Assembly: GCA_026196775.1 (NCBI GenBank)
Contig: JAPHUD010000014.1
Location: 1-52,095, forward strand
From: Flavobacteriales bacterium
Lineage (GTDB): Bacteria; Bacteroidota; Bacteroidia; Flavobacteriales_E; Vicingaceae
Direction of reading: 5' to 3'
Length of the DNA: 52,095 nucleotides
Below, piece by piece: positions 35,344 through 42,400 of this stretch. The notes beneath the pieces are model-generated. The model was not told the DNA's origin and ran no database searches. It saw only the letters and a list, made by a program, of their open reading frames with translations. Both the position numbers and the translations under genes were made by a program. Within the stretch, counting starts at the first letter, position 1. Every line of letters begins with the position of its first letter.

Positions 35344-35458
35344 TCACTCGCATGGCTATGTCGAGTGAGTTGTATCGTTCTAACTGGATCCCTGATCTCC
35401 ACTGCGTTTCGTCAGGGAAGAGGTGTTTCTCCTTGCGAAGCAAAGCGAAGACAAGGAG
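35344..35458. repeat. Cluster of three hairpins in a GC-richer intergenic patch
   Basis: Inverted repeats TCACTCG/CGAGTGA (35344-35350 and 35362-35368), TCCCTGA/TCAGGGA (35389-35395 and 35412-35418) and CTCCTTG/CAAGGAG (35429-35435 and 35452-35458) lie in a row, with GCGAAG repeated in the last loop. Base composition differs from the surroundings. It may be an interspersed palindromic element; nothing codes here. Confidence 0.7.
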
Positions 35459-35570
35459 TCTAGAGCGGATATGTAAGTACCTATTTTGTTCATCACTATT
35501 AAAAACCGTGTGTGTATAACTTCTAAGCTTTTGTGGTGTTGAGTTTAGCCTTTAACTTACTTTTGACTTC

Positions 35571-36737
35571 GTGTTAAAAAGAAAAATATCCATATTACTT
35601 TTCCTATTTTTTATTGCCATTACTGCCAATGCAGATCTGATAAATATTGGTATTCTAGATAAACAAGCGGTTACCTCTTTTGTTTTTTATCCTCAAGTGG
35701 GTAAATATATTGTTTATACAGAAAGCGGAAAGTTATTGGATATTGACAACACCGAAATTCTTGAAATTTCCTATAGAAACCAGAAAGTTTTTTTAAAAAC
35801 GTTAGACAAGGATTACGGACATTTTAATAAAATCAGAATTATTGGAGTAAGCAATCAAAATGCTTTTAAACTCAAGACTAACAAGCCTGTCGGGAAAATT
35901 ATTCAGTATGAAGATAATTTGTTTGTTAGAGCACATCCTTTTCATAGCTATTTACAATTGATAAACAACATTAATATTGATAATTATGTTGCAGGTGTAG
36001 TAGAAGCCGAAGTGGGTAAAAGTCCACCAGAAGAATATTTTAAATTGCAAGCCATTATTTGTCGTACTTATGCATTGAAAAACATTAACAAGCATCAAAC
36101 TGAAGGCTTTAGTTTGTGCGATAAGGTGCATTGTCAAGCGTATCATGGGAAGCCCAAATCGGAGCAAATAAAACAATCGGCATTACTCACTTCCAACACG
36201 GTAATTGTAGATAGCGATATTAATTTAATTACAGCAACCTTTTATTCCAACTGTGGTGGGCAATCTGCTAATTCTGAAGAAGTTTGGCATCAGGAATTGT
36301 ATTACTTACGCTCGGTAAAAGATTCTTTTTGTTTGAATGAAAACAATTCCATTTGGGAAAAAAAAATAGCTAAAAATGAGTGGGCAAATTATTTAATAAC
36401 CAACGGTTATCCTAAAGAAATTTTGAAAGACAGTTGTCATTTTGAGTATTTTCAGATAGGGAGGGAGCGTTTTTTTGAAAAGCAAAATGTACAAATACCT
36501 TTTGTAAAGGTAAGAACCGATTGGAAGCTAAAATCGGCACAATTTGATGTTAAAACTGAAGGTAATTTTGTGGTATTGCAAGGCAAAGGTTTCGGACATG
36601 GCGTAGGACTTTGCCAAGAAGGAGCTATGCGTATGGCAAAAATGGGTTATACTTATGCAGAAATCTTACATTTTTACTATGAAGATGTACACATGGTAGA
36701 TTTAGAATCGCTTGATTTTTTTAAAGCGGAGTTTTAG
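35571..36737 (+). CDS. SpoIID/LytB-domain protein, secreted
   Basis: The 388-residue protein starts with GTG; the signal peptide MLKRKISILLFLFFIAITANA fits, and no in-frame ATG precedes the mature part. The domain runs from about residue 130 with VAGVVEAEVGKSPPEEYFKLQ, IICRTYALKN, CQAYHG, TATFYSNCGGQSANSEEVW and ends with GKGFGHGVGLCQEGAMRMA and YAEILHFYY. SpoIID-type proteins are lytic transglycosylases that cut stripped glycan strands of peptidoglycan; the conserved Glu of EAEVG is present. In Bacteroidota they probably serve cell-wall remodelling in place of sporulation. Confidence 0.9.
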   Translation: MLKRKISILLFLFFIAITANADLINIGILDKQAVTSFVFYPQVGKYIVYTESGKLLDIDNTEILEISYRNQKVFLKTLDKDYGHFNKIRIIGVSNQNAFKLKTNKPVGKIIQYEDNLFVRAHPFHSYLQLINNINIDNYVAGVVEAEVGKSPPEEYFKLQAIICRTYALKNINKHQTEGFSLCDKVHCQAYHGKPKSEQIKQSALLTSNTVIVDSDINLITATFYSNCGGQSANSEEVWHQELYYLRSVKDSFCLNENNSIWEKKIAKNEWANYLITNGYPKEILKDSCHFEYFQIGRERFFEKQNVQIPFVKVRTDWKLKSAQFDVKTEGNFVVLQGKGFGHGVGLCQEGAMRMAKMGYTYAEILHFYYEDVHMVDLESLDFFKAEF

Positions 36738-36777
36738 TTTTAAAAATTATAAATCAAAATAAAATCACCTTCTATTT

Positions 36778-37212
36778 TTATCTACAAGCACATTCATGGT
36801 GTTTATTAATATAGTCAATGGAGGTTTTACAAAGTTTTTCTAAGATATTGGTATTGATGTCGGATAGTTTTTTGATATAAATACAAGCTTTGCTTATTTT
36901 ATATTTTCCTAAACCTTCTAACAAATGTTTGTTTTCTTCGGTGGGCGAGAATACGTAAAGAGAGAATGCAGCTTTACGGGGAGAGAAAGCAATAAGAGGG
37001 GCATCACCTTCGTGTCCGCTAGCATATTTATAATGATAACTGCCAAAACCAATAATGCTTGGCCCCCACATTTTAGGTTCAAACCCCGACCATTTAGTCA
37101 TTAACTTAATTAATTGATAACTATCGATTTTCTTTTGGTCATTATCTACAAATGAGTTAATAAAATCAATTACATTAACTGCTGTTTCGGTAGTCTTATT
37201 TTTAGTGGCCAT
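36778..37212 (-). CDS. DUF1801-domain protein
   Basis: The 144-residue cytosolic protein shows the DUF1801 pattern: a helical start (VIDFINSFVDNDQKKIDSYQ), then MWGPSIIGFGSYHYKY, PLIAFSPRKAAFSLYVF and LLEGLGKYKISKACIYIKKLSDI. The W-G-x-x-x-I-G-F-G segment and the late G-K-Y-K-x-G/S-K-x-C-I-Y-I-K segment are the best recognised parts. No biochemical role is established for the family. It follows a small membrane-protein gene by six bases. Confidence 0.85.
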   Translation of the reverse strand: MATKNKTTETAVNVIDFINSFVDNDQKKIDSYQLIKLMTKWSGFEPKMWGPSIIGFGSYHYKYASGHEGDAPLIAFSPRKAAFSLYVFSPTEENKHLLEGLGKYKISKACIYIKKLSDINTNILEKLCKTSIDYINKHHECACR

Positions 37213-37218
37213 TGCTGT

Positions 37219-37419
37219 CTATTTCTTTTTAAGAAAGGTTATTATTAAACCTAACACAAGTATAGCCCCACTAATAATTAGGGGAGTCCAATCGGCTTTA
37301 CTAACTGCTACGTCCATACCAAACAAACTAAAATTTTCTGAATCTTGAACAGCTTGATAACCAAAAACAATAGTTCCAATAAGACCAATAACCAATAATA
37401 TAATTCCTGCTGTTTTCAT
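37219..37419 (-). CDS. Small two-helix membrane protein
   Basis: A 66-residue protein with two hydrophobic helices (AGIILLVIGLIGTIVFGYQAV and WTPLIISGAILVLGLIITFL, split here around a polar loop DSENFSLFGMDVAVSKAD) and a Lys-rich end. It lies six bases upstream of the DUF1801 gene and is likely co-transcribed. No function can be given. The 157 bases before it contain no gene. Confidence 0.7.
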   Translation of the reverse strand: MKTAGIILLVIGLIGTIVFGYQAVQDSENFSLFGMDVAVSKADWTPLIISGAILVLGLIITFLKKK

Positions 37420-37576
37420 AAGTAGATATTTTTTTATTTGTCAAAAGGGGGTTAAATTGATGAGCTAAAGGTACTAAAATAGTTGGAGAAGTAAAAATTA
37501 TTAAAGGCTTAGGGTTTTTTTCTAAATAGTAAAAGATCTCTTAATTTTACTCATTAACATTATTAAAATCAGTGGT

Positions 37577-38473
37577 TTATATTTTGTTTAACCACGCTGA
37601 TAGGCGGTGTTGGTAGGTAAAAGGTGTGTCGGCTTGTAGTTTAGCATCATCAAAAATAGTATCTCCCGATTCTATTTTTGCAGCTTGTGCTGGAAATGGT
37701 ACAAAATCTAAAGATACTTTAAACTTAGAGGCTACCATTTCTGCTAGCTCTTTAAGGCTTAAATGATCGTTTCCTCCAATATTATAAATTTGATTATTAC
37801 TTTTTGTTTGAGGAATGGTTGTTAAAATAACTTCTACTATATCTTTTACATGGGTAAAGGTTCTACGTTGCTTACCTTCACCATAAATACTAATGTTTTC
37901 TCCATGCTGAGCTTTAGATAAGAAAAAGCCTGTAGTGCCATAAGAGTATGCTCCATCAAAAGCGTTTCCGTAAGGTACACAAATTCTAAAAATGGTATAA
38001 TTTACGCCTACATGTTCTTGGTAAAATGCCAAGAGTTGTTCTCCGTTTATTTTGGTTTGAGCATAAGGTGTTAAGGCTTTTAGTGTATCATTTTCTTTTA
38101 ACAAAATATTTGTTTTTCCTTGGTAAACTAGTCGGGTAGAGGGGAAAATGATTTTTGCCTTTGAGTTGCTTTGTTGGTGTTGTTGTAAAATATGCAATAA
38201 GCCTAATTCATTAACACGCTTCATGTTTATGTAGTCTGTTACTTGAGTAGATGTTCCTGTAATTGCAGCAAAAACAAAAATATAATCAACATTAAAATCA
38301 AGCTGTATTAAGCTTTTTGAGTTACAAATGTCTGCTTGAATATAGTTGTTATAATTATCTACAGAAGTGGCAGCTAAATCTGTAGGGGTAAATGCTATGT
38401 TTTTTGATTTTAGAGCTTTGGCTAAATGTCTTCCTAAATAGCCGTTTGCCCCAAAAATAATGGCTTTTTGCAT
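37577..38473 (-). CDS. NAD-dependent epimerase/dehydratase family protein
   Basis: The 298-residue extended short-chain dehydrogenase has the dinucleotide loop FGANGYLGRHLAKAL at residues 8-22, PSTRLVYQG with the active-site Ser, and the YxxxK pair in YAQTKINGE. Segments GEGKQRRTFTHVKDIV and YNIGG are typical for sugar-nucleotide epimerases and dehydratases. The exact nucleotide sugar cannot be read off. It follows aminopeptidase P by 15 bases and is probably co-transcribed. Confidence 0.86.
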   Translation of the reverse strand: MQKAIIFGANGYLGRHLAKALKSKNIAFTPTDLAATSVDNYNNYIQADICNSKSLIQLDFNVDYIFVFAAITGTSTQVTDYINMKRVNELGLLHILQQHQQSNSKAKIIFPSTRLVYQGKTNILLKENDTLKALTPYAQTKINGEQLLAFYQEHVGVNYTIFRICVPYGNAFDGAYSYGTTGFFLSKAQHGENISIYGEGKQRRTFTHVKDIVEVILTTIPQTKSNNQIYNIGGNDHLSLKELAEMVASKFKVSLDFVPFPAQAAKIESGDTIFDDAKLQADTPFTYQHRLSAWLNKI

Positions 38474-38488
38474 TTTGTTTTCTTGCGT

Positions 38489-39778
38489 TTAATTCATCAA
38501 GTCTTCAATTTCTTCAGCTTCTAAAGGAATGTTTTTCATTAAATCAAAAGGCTTTCCATCATTGGTTACTACCACATCGTTTTCTAAACGGATACCCAAC
38601 GCTTCTTCTCTGATGTAAATTCCTGGTTCTACAGTTAGCACCATACCTGCTTCTAAAGGTCTATTTCTATTTTCTACATCATGTACATCTAAACCTATGT
38701 GGTGCGAAGTTCCGTGCATAAAATATTTTTTATATAGCGGATTATTAGCATCTTGCTTGGCAACATCATGCTTATCAAGCAAGCCTAAATAAATTAGTTC
38801 ACTTTCCATTAGTTTGCCTACTTCTTTATGGTATTCATCAATTTTAGTTCCCGGAATAAGCATTGCTGTAGCAGCTTTCATTACTCTTAAAACGGCATTG
38901 TAAACATCTTTTTGTCTGTTGCTAAATTTTCCGCTTACAGGAATACATCTAGTCATATCAGCAGCATAATTGCCATATTCAGCACCAACATCCATTAGAA
39001 TAACTTCGCCTTCTTTACATACTGCTTTGTTTTCAATGTAATGCAATACACAAGCATTGTAGCCAGAAGCAATAATTGGTTCGTAAGCAAACCCCCTAGA
39101 ACGATTTATTAAAAATTCGTGCATGTATTCTGCTTGAATTTCAAATTCCGTTACACCCGGCTTTACAAAATCTAACACTCTTCTAAAGCTTTTTTCGGTA
39201 ATGTTACATGCGTGTTGCATCATTTCAATTTCAGCAGCAGATTTTATAGCTCTAACGGTTCTCATAATAGGAGCTAACCTTTCGTATTGGTGGAGTGGAT
39301 ATTTAGCTTGGCATTTTTTTCTAAATCTATCATCAAGTGTTTCTACCGTATTTACTGCTCTTAAATGCTCGTTTTGGTTGAGATAGATATTTTTTGCTTC
39401 AGTAGTTAATTGGTGAAAAACTTGCTCAAACTGGCTTGTCCAGTAAACAGTTTTAATACCCGAAAGAGCAGTAGCTTCTTCTTTAGTGAATTTAGCACCT
39501 TCCCAAATGGCAATTAGTTCGCTAGTCTCTTTAATAAAAAGTATTTCTCTGTGTTGTGGATTGTTAGCTTCAGGAAATAATACAACTATTGATTCCTCTT
39601 GATCAATTCCTGAAACATAAAGCAAATCGTTATTCTGACGAAAAGGCATGGTGCCATCTGCATTGGTTGGCATAATATCATTAGAGTTGAAAACAGCCAT
39701 AGAAGCAGGCAACATCATTGCTGATACGCTTTTTCTATTGTTAATAAATGTTTGTTGATTTAGAGGGTTGTATTTCAT
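38489..39778 (-). CDS. pepP: Xaa-Pro aminopeptidase (aminopeptidase P)
   Basis: The 429-residue metallopeptidase removes N-terminal residues before proline. The N-terminal creatinase-like domain is followed by the pita-bread catalytic domain with metal ligands in LMDVGAEYGNYAADMTR (both Asp), HGTSHHIGLDVHDV (His), TVEPGIY (Glu) and IRLENDVVV (Glu). All five are visible. I choose the ATG at 39778 (MKYNPLNQQTFINNR), sixteen codons inside a longer frame, because that is the usual start. It heads a two-gene unit with the epimerase. Confidence 0.93.
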   Translation of the reverse strand: MKYNPLNQQTFINNRKSVSAMMLPASMAVFNSNDIMPTNADGTMPFRQNNDLLYVSGIDQEESIVVLFPEANNPQHREILFIKETSELIAIWEGAKFTKEEATALSGIKTVYWTSQFEQVFHQLTTEAKNIYLNQNEHLRAVNTVETLDDRFRKKCQAKYPLHQYERLAPIMRTVRAIKSAAEIEMMQHACNITEKSFRRVLDFVKPGVTEFEIQAEYMHEFLINRSRGFAYEPIIASGYNACVLHYIENKAVCKEGEVILMDVGAEYGNYAADMTRCIPVSGKFSNRQKDVYNAVLRVMKAATAMLIPGTKIDEYHKEVGKLMESELIYLGLLDKHDVAKQDANNPLYKKYFMHGTSHHIGLDVHDVENRNRPLEAGMVLTVEPGIYIREEALGIRLENDVVVTNDGKPFDLMKNIPLEAEEIEDLMN

Positions 39779-39845
39779 GTGCTTATGTTTATTTTTTTTA
39801 TTGTGATAGAAATTATTCACCATCATTTATTTTTAATGATGGAAT

Positions 39846-40223
39846 TTAGAGAGTCTTTAACTCAATAGGAAGTTTAACAATCTCACTTAAATCTTCCCCC
39901 ATAGATTCCATGTCTTCATCATCTTCATCATAAAGCCAGATTACTTTTATGCTATTGGCATGTTTTGTTTCGTAATCAGCTAATTTTTTTAGTAATATGA
40001 ACATACATTCTGTAGAGTGTGTGTTAAGATAATCGAGGTAGATTTCTAAGGTAACTGTAGCAGGAGAAGAGTTTAAATAAGTATCAATCCAGTTTTCAAT
40101 AGGCTTGTAGAAGTTTATTGGATGTTCTGGAATAGATCGTCCCCAAATCTTTAATAAATTGCTTGATGCATTAAAATCAATTTTAGGTGTGTTAATAGTT
40201 CCTTCAATGAGTAAATTATCCAT
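39846..40223 (-). CDS. SiaC-family (DUF1987) regulatory phosphoprotein
   Basis: The 125-residue protein matches the SiaC/DUF1987 family: FNASSNLLKIWGRSIPEHPINFYKPI at the N-terminus, LEIYLDYLNTHSTECMFILL with the Thr/Ser patch where SiaC is phosphorylated, and the acidic end WLYDEDDEDMESMGEDL. In Pseudomonas SiaC is switched by kinase SiaB and phosphatase SiaA and activates a diguanylate cyclase. No SiaA or SiaB homologue lies nearby, so the partners must be elsewhere or differ. A TAnnTTTG match sits almost directly before the ATG. Confidence 0.85.
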   Translation of the reverse strand: MDNLLIEGTINTPKIDFNASSNLLKIWGRSIPEHPINFYKPIENWIDTYLNSSPATVTLEIYLDYLNTHSTECMFILLKKLADYETKHANSIKVIWLYDEDDEDMESMGEDLSEIVKLPIELKTL

Positions 40224-40227
40224 ACTA

Positions 40228-40235
40228 CAAATTTA
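40228..40235 (-). promoter_or_regulatory. Promoter -7 match abutting the SiaC-like start codon
   Basis: TAAATTTG on the minus strand ends four bases before the ATG at 40223. If real, the transcript would be leaderless or nearly so. The similar case at 48163-48170 precedes the rlmL-like gene. Confidence 0.4.
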
Positions 40236-40261
40236 AATTTAAATCTGAATTTAGAAAAATT

Positions 40262-40915
40262 CTAAGGTTTTAATTTATCTTTAAATTTCTTTTTAAACTT
40301 TTCTACCTTAGGTTTAATAATAGCAGAGCAGTATGGTTGTTCGTCATTTAAATCAAAATAATCTTGATGATAATCTTCGGCAGGATAAAAATTGGTAAAA
40401 GCTGTTATTTCAGTAACGATAGGGTTGCTAAAGATGTTGGAGCTGTCAAGTTGTTGTTTGTAAGCTTCGGCAATTTGTTTTTGAGCATTGTTGTGATAAA
40501 AAATAGCAGAACGGTATTGAGTTCCTACATCGCCACCTTGTTTGTTAAGTGTTGTTGGGTCGTGAGTTTGCCAAAAGACTTCCAATATTTCTTCGATAGA
40601 AATGATTTTTGGGTTGTAAATAACTTGACAAACTTCTGCATGTCCTGTTCTGCCTGTGCATACTTCTTTGTAAGAAGGATTTTTAATTTCTCCACCAGCA
40701 TAACCAGAAATTACTTTTTCAACACCCTTTAATTGGTCGAAAATAGCTTCAACACACCAAAAACATCCAGCACCAAGTGTTATGGTATCTGTTATGGTAG
40801 TATCATTAGTATTTTCTATAGGTTTATCGTTATTTTTTGCTTCCATATTGCAGCTAAATATTGTAAAAATTAATACTAAAGTAAAGGTTGATATGATGTT
40901 TGTTAATTTATTCAA
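40262..40915 (-). CDS. msrA: Peptide methionine sulfoxide reductase MsrA, lipoprotein form
   Basis: The 217-residue protein carries the MsrA catalytic motif GAGCFWC and the segments YSGG-like SGYAGGEIKNPSYKEVCTGRTGHAE, QYRSAIFYH and FYPAEDYHQDYF. Unlike the usual cytosolic enzyme it starts with a lipoprotein signal (LIFTIFSC, Cys22), so it should sit in the periplasm or outer membrane, repairing oxidised methionines there. It follows dapA with a gap of six bases and shares its direction. Resolving thiols at the C-terminus are limited to one Cys in QPYCSAII. Confidence 0.94.
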   Translation of the reverse strand: MNKLTNIISTFTLVLIFTIFSCNMEAKNNDKPIENTNDTTITDTITLGAGCFWCVEAIFDQLKGVEKVISGYAGGEIKNPSYKEVCTGRTGHAEVCQVIYNPKIISIEEILEVFWQTHDPTTLNKQGGDVGTQYRSAIFYHNNAQKQIAEAYKQQLDSSNIFSNPIVTEITAFTNFYPAEDYHQDYFDLNDEQPYCSAIIKPKVEKFKKKFKDKLKP

Positions 40916-40921
40916 AATTAG

Positions 40922-41800
40922 TTATATCATTTTATTAGTTAAGCTTTTTATTTTTTCAAATGTAGCAGCAGTAACATTTACTAAAGGCAAACGAACTATA
41001 TCATCAGAAATGCCTAAAACTTTTAATGTAGCTTTAATTCCGGCAGGGTTTCCATCACAAAATAAATAGTGAATTATTTCAAAATGTTGGTAATGCAATT
41101 TTCTGGCATTTTCTATATTGCCGTTTAACGCTTCATTTACCATATCAGAAAATCCTTTAGGAAAAGCATTGGCTATTACAGAAATAACACCATCACCACC
41201 AGCAGCAACAAAAGGAAGGGTAAGAGCATCATCACCAGAGATCACTAAAAATCCTTCAGGTTTTTGTTGGATAATTTCCATACATTGCTCTAAATTTCCT
41301 GAAGCTTCTTTTACAGCTATGATGTTTTTAAAATCATTAGCAAGTCTTAAGGTTGTTGTTGCTGCTATGTTAGAGCTTGTTCTTCCCGGAACATTGTATA
41401 AAATTATTGGTAACGGAGATTTTTCAGCAATAGCTTTGTAATGCTGGTAAATACCTTCTTGCGTAGGCTTGTTATAGTACGGACTAACAGATAAAACAGC
41501 ATCAACACCAGTAAAGTCGGTAGTTGAAAATGCATCTAAAATAGCTTGTGTGTTATTTCCGCCTAAACCAAGTACTATGGGCAATCTGTTGTTGTTTACT
41601 TTAACCACAAAAGCTAATACTTGCTTTTTTTCTTCATTAGTTAAGGTTACCGATTCTCCAGTTGTACCTTGAACTACTAAATAATCTACTCCATTTTTAA
41701 TTAGGTATTCCACTAATTTTTCTAAAGCGTTGTAATCTATGCTTTTATCTTGATTGAAAGGAGTGATAATCGCGACTCCTGTTCCTTTAAATTTTTCCAT
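40922..41800 (-). CDS. dapA: 4-hydroxy-tetrahydrodipicolinate synthase
   Basis: The 292-residue enzyme condenses pyruvate with aspartate semialdehyde in the lysine and diaminopimelate pathway. Family marks are GTGVAIITPFNQD at the start, VQGTTGESVTLTNEEK, LYNVPGRTSSN with the catalytic Tyr, and the Schiff-base lysine in IIAVKEASGNLEQ. The late GDGVISVIANAFP is also typical. I start at the ATG at 41800, since an upstream extension of 19 codons is not conserved in the family. It precedes the msrA gene by six bases. Confidence 0.96.
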   Translation of the reverse strand: MEKFKGTGVAIITPFNQDKSIDYNALEKLVEYLIKNGVDYLVVQGTTGESVTLTNEEKKQVLAFVVKVNNNRLPIVLGLGGNNTQAILDAFSTTDFTGVDAVLSVSPYYNKPTQEGIYQHYKAIAEKSPLPIILYNVPGRTSSNIAATTTLRLANDFKNIIAVKEASGNLEQCMEIIQQKPEGFLVISGDDALTLPFVAAGGDGVISVIANAFPKGFSDMVNEALNGNIENARKLHYQHFEIIHYLFCDGNPAGIKATLKVLGISDDIVRLPLVNVTAATFEKIKSLTNKMI

Positions 41801-41887
41801 TTTTTTAGTAAATTTCTTTTTACAAAGTTTTGTTTTTATTTCCACAATACTTAACAATTTGTTGAAAATTTTTATAATAAAGTATAA

Positions 41888-41924
41888 AAAAAGAGGATTA
41901 ACTGAAATAGCTAATCCTCTTTTT
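41888..41924 (-). terminator. Intrinsic terminator after the DUF4870 gene
   Basis: AAAAAGAGGATTA/TAATCCTCTTTTT stem of 13 bp with an 11-base loop. The minus-strand T run follows. It lies 24 bases past the stop of the DUF4870 gene and upstream of dapA. Confidence 0.87.
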
Positions 41925-41947
41925 GTATCAATAAAATAAAAATATGT

Positions 41948-42328
41948 TTACTTGATATCCTTTAAAATATTTTGATAAAAAACTCCTAAAAGAGGTACGG
42001 CTTTTCTTTCACCATTAACAGCTCCAATAAGTCCTAATATCCAAAATATAAAAATTCCGATATAACATAAGTTAATTAAAATGGCTATCATCCATCCAAT
42101 AAATGGGATAAAAACCAGTATAAAACTTGCAATCATCATAGAAAAGCTAGTAAGATAAATTCCTAATGCTTGTCTAAGGTGAAATACACCTAGTTCAGAT
42201 TTATTTCTTTGTTCACTGTGCATTACAAAAGCGATGATTAGCCCAATTAGTGTAATGTAACTAATAATTGCCACTGTTTTTCCAGGATCTTGTGTAGGAA
42301 CAGCATTATTGTTTGTAGTTTCTTCCAT
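41948..42328 (-). CDS. DUF4870-domain membrane protein
   Basis: The 126-residue protein has a polar N-terminus with QDPGKTVAIISYITLIGLIIAFVMH, then the signature FHLRQALGIYL, two more membrane segments, and the end NGERKAVPLLGVFYQNIL. These are the marks of DUF4870, a four-helix membrane family of unknown function common in Bacteroidota. A TAnnTTTG promoter lies 30 bases upstream and a strong terminator downstream, so it is a single-gene unit. Confidence 0.88.
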   Translation of the reverse strand: MEETTNNNAVPTQDPGKTVAIISYITLIGLIIAFVMHSEQRNKSELGVFHLRQALGIYLTSFSMMIASFILVFIPFIGWMIAILINLCYIGIFIFWILGLIGAVNGERKAVPLLGVFYQNILKDIK

Positions 42329-42357
42329 ATTTAATTGTTTGTTTTTTAGTTATACAT

Positions 42358-42365
42358 CAAAACTA
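42358..42365 (-). promoter_or_regulatory. Promoter -7 element of the DUF4870 gene
   Basis: TAGTTTTG on the minus strand fits TAnnTTTG, 30 bases before the ATG at 42328. Confidence 0.5.
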
Positions 42366-42400
42366 TAATTTTTATTTTAAAATTAGCTAAGGTATTGCTA

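Noticed and set aside
35249-35443. Minus-strand frame of 64 residues across the hairpin cluster
   Set aside because: It overlaps the end of the kinase gene on the other strand and includes the hairpins; composition is not protein-like.
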